Below are positions 18,917 through 31,390 of a stretch of 64,000 nt of DNA, in pieces. The position numbers were made by a program, and so were the translations under genes. Within the stretch, counting starts at the first letter, position 1. Each line of letters begins with the position of its first letter. Source of the stretch: Harmothoe impar (lineage: Eukaryota > Annelida > Polychaeta > Phyllodocida > Polynoidae); the NCBI GenBank assembly GCA_947462335.1, contig OX381720.1:2115501-2179500 (forward strand), written 5' to 3'. The notes beneath the pieces were generated by a model, which was not told where the DNA came from, did no database searches, and saw only the letters and a list, made by a program, of their open reading frames with translations.

Positions 18917-21900
18917 GTAAGTGTTAAGCCGTCTTGTCTCTTTCATCTTTTTGCATGGGTAAGGTTTTCTCACTGATTTGAATATTGACTCCCACCCGAT
19001 CCTTTTTCAAGAATGGCGTGGGGGAGCTAAGAGTGGGGGTGCAGAGGGGTCCCCCCCTGAGGTCACAAAGTCGCCTCTTTTAAGGGCTACAAGTCACAAC
19101 TTCCTTTTTTTGCAAAAATATCCAGGTCGCAGGTCACTTTTTTTTATTGTATATTAAACAGTATGGCCATTCAAAAAACCGCAGCTTGCATGTCACAAAA
19201 ATTAATGGTCAAGGTTGAAAAGTCACCTGGAAAACGTCCCAGCTCGCCAGGTCGCCGAAAACCCCTCTGGAGCCACCAGAGTCAGAGCGGTTAGGCGTTT
19301 TGACTGCAGTGAGCAGAAATTCTCCTCTGTACGCGGCATTACAGCTATGTTAATAAGGCATAATGGGGGCAGGGGGGGGGGGGGCAAAATGTTCATCCTT
19401 GTATAGGGGGGGACATGGGGATGAACTCCCCAGCTAAGGTAGTGTTCATTTATCATATATCACTTACGGCTGGACAGGGGGGGGGGGTCGACTGGACTCC
19501 CCCGGGGGGGGGGCACTCTCACATTTATGGATACCATGTGCGTACATCACCTTGAATTTGGACCCCTTTTTTCGGGATAAAAAGTTACCAAAGCACCCCC
19601 CTTATGGCGGGATAACCCTCTAAAATGTGAAAAAATCAGGCCCCTTTTCTCGGGACTTCACCCTGGATTTGCCAAAATCGGACTCAGCATGTACTTTTTC
19701 TTTTTTTTTGCTAAAATTCTCAAAAAATCCCAGCCGAGGGGGGTAAAAAAATAAAAATAATTTTTTTTTTTTTTGCAATATGCCAAAATTCCCATCGGCG
19801 GATCCGTAATCCAAGTTATCAGAATAAAACGGCCTAAGGCCTCTCAAATTTAGGATATTCATTTGTTGGCCCAAGAAATAGTTACTATGATAGAGGGATT
19901 TTTCATGCTTCTTCTTTTTTTCTTCTTTTTGCCGCTGCCCCTTGGAAAAAATTTGGATCCCCCCTCCCTGTGTGGCCAAACCAAAAAAAGTTGGTCACCG
20001 GACAATCCCAAGAGAGGAATTTTTTTTTTAAAAGGAGAAAATTTCTCTGAAATCCATTGACAATTTCTATATCTTTTATTAAAAAAATCTCCATTTCTGA
20101 AAATAAGGTGCACAAAATCTATTGATTACATTTTTTTTTGGACTGGTCTGTAGAAGTAGTTTTTTTGTTGTTTTTTTCACCCCAAAATATTTGCTTGCAA
20201 AGCCTGTAATTTAAGTTATCAGAAAGAGGTGGCCTACGTTTACTACAGTACTATATCAGCAACTTTCAGATCCCCTCTGTGGCTTATACAATTTGTCAAT
20301 GTAAAGGTTGTGGCTTATACGCGAAATTTTATGGAACTGTAAATCCACGCATTGATCCTGCATCTGACATATAACTCGCACCCAGACCCAGATTCTTGTA
20401 TAACTTTTGAACTAATAATGATATGAATTATTTTTAAAAACTGAAAGATTCCTATTCACTAATTATAAGGTATACCTAGACTTTGTGCCTTTGAAATATG
20501 AAAAAGGGAAATTAAAAGAAATATATATTGAAAAAAAAATTAAAATTAATTATCGGTATGAAAAAATAAAAAAATCCCAAAATGCCAAAAAAAATTAGGG
20601 TCGGCCCTGTTTTGCTAGGTAGGGTCGGGTGACCGGAAACAGAACTCTTTTTTTTTGGCCTTACCATACAGGGGGATGTGATTGGCTTCTTTTTTCCTGG
20701 AATTTTTAAATTTTAGATTATTAAAAAATAAATTGCATATAAAATGGTTCTTAATGACAGTGGACTAGATAGGTGAGGGACATTTGGGTAATATCGTCAC
20801 CAGGTGTGTGATAATTACCCACATCAACCCAAAACAGCACTTGGTTTAAATATCCCAGATTGCACACATCACTTATGTGTCCTCTCAGACCCACTCGTGG
20901 CTTATGAAGCCAATTGTTTGAATATGACCTTAACCAGTATGGGGCTATGGTCAGGTGGTGATCAGCTGGGGTTTCACCATATACTTGGATTACCGTAAAA
21001 CCTCGCGTATGAGCCTAACTCCTGCATAAACCGCACCCCGATTTTGGCCCGATCCTATAAGCCGCAGATGCACTCTGAATCACCCCTGGGAAAAACTCAT
21101 GTATTAGCCGCACCCCAAACTCTGAGCCACACACACAAACTCAACCCTGCCAGCTCCACAGATTTCATGAAAAGTAAAAATGCGCAAATGGGGGATCGCC
21201 ACATGTCTGTACTACTTTAGGTCGGTGGGGGAGGGGGGGGGGGGGTAAGAAAGCTGTCAAAACCCATGTACTATGATGTAGGCCTAGACTCTCCTCCCCG
21301 CCACACTCTACTCCTGCCCCCTCCAACCCCCTCCCCTTTGGTCGAGGAAAGTATATCACAGAAAAGGTCCGTTTTTAGTCTTCTACAGTAAAGGCAATTT
21401 AATGACAGAAAAGGTCCATATTTGGTCTTCAATCAAGATCAAAGGTATCAAAGACTCGAGCAAGGCCAAAAAAAAAAGGTTTGTTGACGGTAACCCGACC
21501 GCGTCTAGCAAAACAGGGCCGGGTCCACCTCTGTTTTTCTCTTTTTCAAATCTTTCCCTACATGCGAGTTTTAATGGTTTGTGAATCAGATAATTTTTAA
21601 GGATTTTAGAGGAAAAACGCTAAAAAATAGGCCTAAAATAGGAAAATTTAAAGAAGTGTGTGTGTGGTGGGAGGGGGGGGGGAATTGTACACGAGTTCCG
21701 AGGTGTTTTAACACTGCTCTCACACCTGACCCCCCCCCTTCCCCAACATAGGCACTGCTAAAGTGTAGTGAGAGTAAGCTAGAGTAAGGCCGTGGCCATT
21801 TGGGTAATTTAAAATGAACATTTAAAGAAACTCACGTATAAGCCGCACCCTCACTTCGGGCTGATCCTATAAGCCGCACTGATGATGTGACGCAAGGTTT

Positions 21901-24900
21901 TACGGTATGTTTATTTGGTCACATAATCTTTAATTTTGTTGTAAGAACACATTTTTGATCAATGATGTAACAATATTCAATTTTAAAATGGTTACCTTTC
22001 AGACAAGCACACAAACTGATATTCTGGTGTCCCTCTATGATAATGGGATGCAGAAACAACTAAAAGACTGTGCAGAGATTGCTGATGCAGCTAGACAGAC
22101 TGAACTAACCTATTACCAAGTCTATGTAAGTATGACATTTTATATTGTATGAAATGCTATAGGTCCCCTCATATCCAGTCATGACTCTGTGTAATATAAC
22201 CTTAAAGAGGTCCCGACACCTCACCCACTACTCACGAGTACCTGTTATACCATATAGCTATGAAAAACATGGTACACTCTAAATCATTGACAGCTTTACA
22301 CTGTAAGAGGTGTGGTAAAACAAAGGTGGCGACTTGTGAGGTCAGGCTGCACATGTGTGATATTGGCTATTTGGGGAAGATGTTACGTCATCGGCGGGAA
22401 GGGGTGCTAAGCATTGTGGGACATGGGTCAAGCTGTTAGGCCTACTACATGACGCATAGCAATTCACATTTGTAATCGCTAATGAATTAGTAAGCAGATT
22501 TACTCACTGGAGATATCCTACACATAGGAGAATACATTCCCTGTGTTGTAGATCCGTAACATGAATATTGTGGTCATGATAGGATGTTTTTTCAATACCT
22601 GAAATCGGGAGGTCGGCCCTACATCTTTGCCTAAGGCTTAAGTATAGCCTAGAGTGAATCCACACACACTGTTCATATACCTACCTAGGCTAGGGAGCAG
22701 CATGCACAATATGTCAATAATGTGTACTCGGCCTATACTAGACTAGTGTCTAGATAACACATGGCCATGAGAGAATATTTTTCCAATACCTGAACTTGCC
22801 TCTAAAATATAAATACATAGATCTGGGTGAATACACGCCTACTACTTGTAGGTATACCGGCCTCTAGGGCCCAGAGAATACACAAGCATAATTGTGACAG
22901 CTGTAAGCTCCCCCAACCCTAACAAGAAATAGTGAAGTAACATCATTGGCTAAAACAAAGGCCAGGTAGGTCGATTATATTTTTGTGTGCCGGGAAAGTG
23001 CTTACAGATGATTTATCACTTGTGAGTTCAAAAAGAAAGGGAGGGGGCTATGTTGTACAATATTGTATTTTTATAATACATGTTATACATGTATATGTAC
23101 AATTATCATGTGATTTTGCTTCCCTTTATTAGCTCTTGTAATTCTAACTGGTAAGTTCTAGTAACAGATGTTTGGCTAATTGATACTGAGTTTGGCTAAA
23201 CAAAGTTCATGACATGACAATTTGCCAAATTGGCTAACATGAAAACCACACTAGCGGTATCAAACTCAGCACATGTCCATAACAGTCCCAAGTACATTTA
23301 CAGGGAAAATTCTTCACTGAAATCATCTAGCTTAAAAAAAAAGTTGGAGGGGATAAATATGACTGGATACGGAAATCTCAGCAAATAGGTCTATTCTATA
23401 ATGGCGACATGGACGATTTTGGGGCTTAGTGACAAAGGACAGGAGGAATAGTGTATTGCAAAGCTGATAGTGACATGATGGGGCATTGGGCATTTCTAAA
23501 AGTCAATATGGCGACGTGGCCATGTCTTTAAATTGACATGGGAAATTGGGAGCCCCCCCCCCCCCCCCCATCATAATGACATTTGTTCTCTCGCACCTGT
23601 ACCCTCACCTCCACCACCCACCCACTCTTACCGCCGATCACGTCATAACATGGCGGGGTGCTAAGGAAGGCATGTTGTCGCTCTCTGCAACTCCTGCAGT
23701 GGTCAGCCCGGCCATGTATGGCGTGTGTTGGTCTGGTGGACTCCTTACACACACCAACAGTGAAGATTGACTCTGGGTTATACAGTAGTCGACAAACATA
23801 AATGGCCAAAATATCATGTCACGGTGCAGGCCGTGACACTGTTATTTGTTTCATGCACGCTCATTTGTCTACACAGTGACAGTGAGTTACTTGCTAGTTC
23901 TGCATCGCTGCATCATACCAACGGGGGTAACGGGGGTATTTGTACGGTTGTACTCTCTTCTGGGCTACTCCCGGACCTCATGGAGGAATCAATTATGTGG
24001 GTTGTGCTACAGATAGCAGAGATATCAGTTATCATATATAGTGCTTTGGTGAAGGTATGAAGTTTTAACATGTGTAAACTATCCCCTAGAGGGGGGGGGG
24101 GGGTCATTTAACTCGCCAAGAACACCTATCCCTTTTAAGTGTAGACACGGATTTTCATGTCTCCAGTCTCCCAATCGCTGCTTTATATTTACTCTAAACA
24201 CATCTTTGTCTGCTAACCAAAAAACGCTGGGGGAGAATGCGTTCAACTTCCAGTGGGGCACTGCTTGGTAGCTAGGGCTGCAGAGATACATTGTGAGTCT
24301 GTTCCTGGGTAGTCTTATCCATAGGGCTCCTGTAGCTCTTAAACCCTAGGGTTTCGCACACTGACTTTACCATTTGACAATTGAAAACAAAACCACCTAA
24401 AGTCCAGGGGAAGCATTTTAGCCTCCTTATACAAACATTCTAACACATAGTCCTGAGGATCATTTACTTTAAAGCAAACCCTCAGTGTTATTTTGCAATA
24501 TATTTGAAGTTTCTTATAAGATTTCACTGGGAGGGCAGTTAAAAATATACAACCATAGTCAAAGATACATAGAACCATGGACTTACACACCATTAGAGCA
24601 CTTACTTGATCCATATTAATCATTATTATACAACCATATCTTATGAGATATACTTTTGATCGTATGTTCATAGTGCTCAAAAGCTCATATCAACATTGCT
24701 AAATTGTGTGAAATATGCGAACTTCAACTTTCACATTCAGCACTTTCACTGCACTATGCTACAATAACTGACTCACTTTCAAACAATTTCAGAAGTGGAT
24801 AGGGAATCACAGAGACCAGGTAAAAAATGGTGGTGTACGTAAGGGTGGTGCAGTTTATCGGAAGAGTGGTAAGCCGCGCCCAAGTACAGGCTACAACTTG

Positions 24901-27900
24901 TATTGTAGTAGGCACAAAGTCGCCAGTAAGTTTAGTTTTCTCTTTCTTTTCCACTTTCTCTGAAATAGTGTCTTGTCTGAATTATTCCTTTGTCTATACA
25001 AGTTGCACTTTTTTACCATAATTTCATCTCAGTATCTTTATAGTATAATACTTTAGTATGTACAACAGCCCACTATTATTCTCTTTCTTTTTGTGACAAC
25101 CCAAAAGCTCCCCACTCTGTATGTACAGTGTACATTAACCTGCAAAGTTTTTTTCATCATATTAGAGAAGCTGAGCGACAGTTCGAAGATATGGTCTCCT
25201 AACTGGCATTCGTTGACGGATGATGAGAGAGAAACTTATGAGAAGGAAGCTGCAGCTGCAAGGCAACGAAACAGGACAGAGTCACTTACGGGGGATGCAC
25301 TAGATTCTAGGAAGTCCTACCTTCTCCGTGAGTTGGTTTATAATGTGAGTATGAGATGTATTAAAACATGTAAACTGTGTTAATGAGAATTGGGTGGGCT
25401 AGGGAGGGGGGCTGGTCAGGGACGGACCTGTTGGGGGCATAGACAGGTGTAGCCTGGGGGGAGGGGCAGGGGCTGTGTTAGGAGCGTGTTAGGACCTCCC
25501 TCCTTTCATATGGATGGCACAGGGGGTTAGGTAGATCAAGGCTGATGTGAATATATAGGTATGGCGGTGCAGGTGGCTGGGAGGCTACATATTAAAGAGA
25601 GATAAAGCTTGAATACGTTAGGAAACTATTGGAAATATTTAAATAAATGTACCACGATAGCAAATTATTCTAGAAATTATGAGAAGATAACAGAGTGCTT
25701 TGTGAACCTAGAATATAACCCTGCCCCGTGTATCTCCCTGGTCAGTTTACCACTCAGTGCTTTTATAAGCCAAGGCTTATACAGGGGAATTACGGGATTT
25801 ACTTCTATCTCACCTTTTTTTCTGGGAATCGTGCTGATGAAGACTTGAAAATATTGTTGTATTATAAGGGGGGGGGGGGTGGGCATCTGAATTTAGTGTA
25901 TATGCCTATCAATTACATTATTTTCTTTTTTTCACTTTTAAAGTACGACCAACTTCAACTGGCTGGGATGGACTGCGCCAGCATCCTAGTTGAGGAGAAT
26001 GAAGGAAATCTACACATGGGAACCAAACTTGGGCTCAAGTACATGGGAGTAAAAGGGGTAAAGACAGACAAGATCAGCGACGAGTTTCGACTCTTTGCTT
26101 TGAAAGGTAATTCAATTTTAAGAATTTTATTTTCAGTCTATTTGTTTGTGTATGAATTTGTAAAACTAATTTGTTATCCAACCTATATCACACTTAGGGA
26201 TGTCATTGACATCCAATTTATTTCGATTTCGATTATCACCATTTGGTCTGGATTTTTCGATTATTTCGATTTCTTTTAATTATACAAAAACAGTTAATAT
26301 GTGCTTGAAAAAGGTGTATCTACATTATTTTATTTCCTCCTTCATACTTGAGTCTATAGCCACAAACATTCGGTAGCAATTTGAACACAACCCGAGGTTC
26401 TTTGCTTCAATGTTTCAGGCAAAAATAGGTTACAATTTTCAAATGGAATAAAAAGGAACTTCTAGATGGAATATTTACACAATTTTTACAGTTTTAGAAA
26501 GGTAAATTATGAGGTAAACTGTGATAGAAAAACTGTATCGATATAATGCTTTTGTCGATGCGATAATCGGAAATCAAGAAATGTCGGTGTATCGATTCTG
26601 GGGATATCGCTGACATCCCTAATTATACTTTACTATGTCAGAGACATTGATAAAAATATGGAATTTCAGAAGCCCTCCCTAAGTTCTTTCTGAAACGATT
26701 TTAAGTGATAAGATTAAGCGCTTAGTTCTCTGTTACACTAAACCCTTATTGCTTTTGTATTCTTCTTCAAAAAAGAAAAAGATTGGGAGCCATTCTCATA
26801 ACTTTCCCGATCACTGGCCACATCATTATCAGGGGTGTGAAATCTCTGCATTTTCAATGTCCCAGAGGGTCTTTCCTGTAATTCATCTGGAAAGTCATTT
26901 ATGAGGGGGGTGGGGGTATGGACATTTTTTTTACTCTATGAACTTTCACAGATTCTTTAAATCTCAATGCATAATTTGAATGTCCCTGTGAACAAAAGAT
27001 AGGTTTTAAGTGATTAAGCAACTTAAGTTGAAAAAATTAATTGTAACGCTACCAGGAGACGCATGATGGTCTTCAGATGATACTATTTTTGGCATTTCAC
27101 ACCACTGATTATCACATAAACCAGTTCTCTGACCTGTGTTGCACACTCTCTCTCTATATATATATATAACATTTGAAACTAGTTTGACATGTTAAATCAA
27201 AATTAACCAGAATTGTTGATTTATCTTCATCTTTACACACTTTACCTTATACAGCCCGCAAAGGTTCTTCTACACAGAATGGTTAGTATACTATCCTCCT
27301 TCACATATCTTTGTTCAGATCAGTTAATATGGCTATCATTCATAAGGGTAGAGAAACTTTAAGGGGTGGGAAGGGCAGAAGCCCACTCTCTCACCTCTCG
27401 AGAGCTATACTCAGTTCCCGTCTTTAAATATGTACAGACTGGGAGCCTGCAGCCAATCAGGATATCCACTCTCCAAACATTACTGTGACTAAGTATTTTC
27501 TTTGTTACTTAACTGTGCCGCAACAGCGCACATGCACATCACTCTCCGGCAGAATTTGGTAGATACTGGTGTATGCACCAATATCTTCTGGTAAACAGTA
27601 CTGCTAAGCCAACGACGCTGTGGACCATGATAAGGCACTGGGTTATACCCAGCTTGGGTGTATTGATACAGGTGGGCAGGTCTGACAGTGTGAGACTAGA
27701 CCAGAGGTGTGCCTCTACATGGGTACCCACAATTTTGACCATGTCGCTGTGTCAATTTTTAGCAGAAGGACTGTGTCTTCATGTCGATTTCTAGTGATAT
27801 AAGAACTTAGAGAAAAATCCCTGTGGGTCGTTTTTTATACCTAATTTTCCTGTGTCTGTCGATTTTTAATCTTCCTTTACCAGAGTCCCTATAAAGACAT

Positions 27901-30900
27901 CTCTGCCAAAACCAGACGTTTTTAAAAGAAATATAGATTGAATATTACGTTGTAGGGGATATCATCACCTTTTAAAAACTGAGAGAATCATGTAAATATT
28001 AAAACCAGAAGCGCATTTATGACAAAATAAACATCATATGACCAGAAACTAAGATGACACAAATCTTCCTAGGGCACCAATTGGAGAGATAAAGCCTAAT
28101 CAATTTAGTATCCATATCTTTAAATTAAAAAACGTTATGGTATTTCTAATTGTAATATTTAAGAAGGAAATACACAGATTAAGTAGAAATAAGTTGCATA
28201 TTTTAGCTTTAAGAATTGTCATATCTAATGTAGAAAATTGTTATGAAGGAATGTAGGTAATTCGTTCTTTTATGTAACCATGACAACTAAAAAGCATCAA
28301 ATATTCTTAATTTGAGACCAACTGCTGCCATGGAAACTGATATCTAGGCCATGATGCATCAACATAGACTAAATATTTTGCTACCATCTTTCTCAGCATG
28401 AAAAAATTGACCAAATATATTTTTTATCCCAAAAACTCTATCTTTTGACATTTTTCATAATTTTTGCCTTAGATATAATTGCCTAAATCATATCAAAAAT
28501 TAGTTAAATCTCATCAAAGTTGAGATGCCCAGCATTTCTACAATACTGAATCTAGGCACAGACAGATTCAGATATACAGAGACTATATGCCATAGAAAAC
28601 CGTGACAAAGATTCATAGGATTCTACCAAATTTCAGGTAAAGCACAGCGGGTCAAAAATCGGTCAAAATAGTTATCAATTACATGCCGAGTTTCTACATG
28701 CAAAGTGGATCAAAGTTATTTATATCATATTATCTAGTTCAGTTGCATTTCGCTTTTCTGTACTTAACTAGGTCTACCCTATATTACAGCTTCCTCTATG
28801 GACACTGACGGAGATCCTACAACTCCAAATGATGCCTCAGCACCCCTCGGACACCCTCAGACTGTGCCGACCTCCAGTGCCTCAACTCCCGCTGGTCAGC
28901 AACCGACTGTGCCGACTTCCAGTGCCTCAACTCCCGCTGGTCAGCAACCGACTGTGCCGACTTCCAGTGCCTCAACTCCCGCTGGTCAGCAACCGACTGT
29001 GCCGACCTCCAGTGCCTCAACTCCCGCTGGTCAGCAACCGACTGTGCCGACCTCCAGTGCCTCAGCTCCCGCTGGTCAGCAACCGACTGTGCCGACCTCC
29101 AGTGCCTCAGCTCCCGCTGGTCAGCAACCGACTGTGCCGACCTCCAGTGCCTCAGCTCCCGTCGTTCGCCAACCGACTGTGCCGACCTCCAGTGCCTCAG
29201 CTCCCGTCTTTCGCCAACCGACTGTGCCGACCTCCAGTGCCTCAGCTCCCGTCTTTCGCCAACCGACTGTGCCGACCTCCAGTGCCTCAGCTCCCGCTGG
29301 TCAGCAACCGACTGTGCCGACCTCCAGTGCCTCAGCTCCCGCTGGTCAGCAACCGACTGTGCCGACCTCCAGTGCCTCAGCTCCCGTCTTTCGCCAACCG
29401 ACCGTGCCGACCTCCAGTGCCTCAGCTCCCGTTGTTCGCCAACCGACTGTGCCGACCTCCAGTGCCTCAGCTCCCGTCGTTCGCCAACCGACTGCGCCGA
29501 CCTCCAGTGCCTCAGCTCCCGTCGTTCGCCAACCAACTCCGCCGACCTCCAGTCCCTCAGCTCCCGTCGTTCGCCAACCGACTGTGCCGGCCTCCAGTGC
29601 CTCATCTCTCGTCGGTCGCCAACCTACTGTGCCGACCTCCAGTGCCTCATCTCTCGTCGGTCGCCCACGCAAGACCCGGGCAACTACTCCAGTTTGTAAA
29701 CCACCTAAGGCCCGGCGAGTTAATTTGTCTCCTGTCACCTGTAAAAAAACTACTGCCCCAGTGGTCAGCAGCATCTCGATCACGACTGGGCCGGACAATG
29801 ATGTAACTTTCAGTGTGATCAGTAAGTAATTTATACATGTATTGCATGCATGAAACAAAAAAACAAAACTGTATCTCAACTCTTCTAAGGGCCACATACT
29901 GCCTTAACGCATCATGTGCTCCATACTCGCTACGGCAGCATTGATGCATCATGTTGACTCTATGAGTATATTAATCCTGTAACAAGGTCAGCACTCAAAC
30001 AGCCGTGGAGAGCTACTAGCAATCAAAATGACAAAGAGCATTACCCTATTCTAGCTAACAAGCGCACATCCCCTAATAAGCGCACACACACCCCTTTTTG
30101 CGCCGATTTTAGGATATGAAACAAAACAAAAAATCCGATTTTTAGACCAAAAAATCCGATTTTTAGACCAAATCAACTAGAAACATCTTAGATGTGTGGG
30201 AGGTGTACGCTTGTTGAAATAAATTTTAGTTTAAAATAACTTATTAAGCCTTTAGGGCCGAGCTATAGTCGATGCCATGGGGGGCCGAGCATTGACTATA
30301 GTCATCTTAACTCTATGGGATTCAGCAAAGGCTCGGCCCTGGTACAGTTCCTATAAAAATGCCCCGCCCCCCACAGCTGATCTATGAATATTTGGTCGGC
30401 CTTAAAGGGTTAAGCGCACTGTGCGCTTATTACGTAAAATACGGTATGTATTAAAACATAAAGCAGCCTTTTGCCGTCGCTATACTTTTTTATACTGTAT
30501 AATTTGATTTTATGTTCAAGGAGGGCCCTAATGCATCATGCCCTTTATTGTCATGATGCACCAATGCAGCCCTGATGAATAACTCGCCAGGGCTGCAATC
30601 AAGCATGATGTTGACCGTACAGGTTTGAGACACTAATATGCACCCATGCAGCACTGACAGAGTAACTAACCGAGGCTGCAATGGTGCATCATGATGACAA
30701 GTGTCATATTTTAGCAACATGCTGTCCTTAAAGGGTCAAGTACCTGTATAAAATTGCCTCCTGCTTCAGTAAACAGATTTCACATAGGACTATTTTGGTT
30801 GTTTTCAGATTCGGAATTAGATGACAATGTGGTAACTGTACCGCACCTTTCTGCCCAGGCTGCTATGAAAGCTGCCCAGCAAATGGCAGATGAACAGGTA

Positions 30901-31336
30901 AATATGGGCACTAGTGCTGTGGGTATAGGCTATAGCCGTGGAGAGAGCTCAGGAGTAGTGAGGGTGTTTGTTCTTCACATTAACAACGGTAGTAAAGAAA
31001 CATGGACTACATTTTTGTGTCATTTTGAAAAACCCTGAAATGAATTAGAGTATCACATCATGAGTTTTTGCACTTCACTTGCACTTGTATCTACCCTCGC
31101 CCTGTGTCTAGATTATATAATGCCCCGGGCAGTACTTGTCCAAAAACCCCTGACACAGTGACCTTAGCTTGCAGCTGTGTGCATATAGTATCTCCTGGGG
31201 AAACGAGATTCAGTTTATATTCAATTGCCTAAGACTTATCTCCAAGCTAATCTGTATACTAATACACTCTTTTCATTGTTTTTCACAGATGCAGACCAAA
31301 GAAAACAAACCAAATCGGTATGCTATACCTTTTTTT

Positions 31337-31390
<54 letters not shown>

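Noticed and set aside
14656..19270. One large transposon delimited by the 225-bp inverted copies
   Set aside because: Each 225-bp copy has its own TGCAGAGGGGT ends and recurs elsewhere (57334-57526), so two separate MITE insertions explain it better.
19620..20115. Lys-rich frames of 70-119 aa
   Set aside because: They are translations of T/A homopolymers in a poly-G-ended element.
28817..29605. 262-aa antisense frame and 325-aa second + frame across the 45-bp repeats
   Set aside because: The repeat unit is a multiple of three with no stop in these frames, so they stay open automatically. Splice phases on both sides support only the TVPTSSAS frame.
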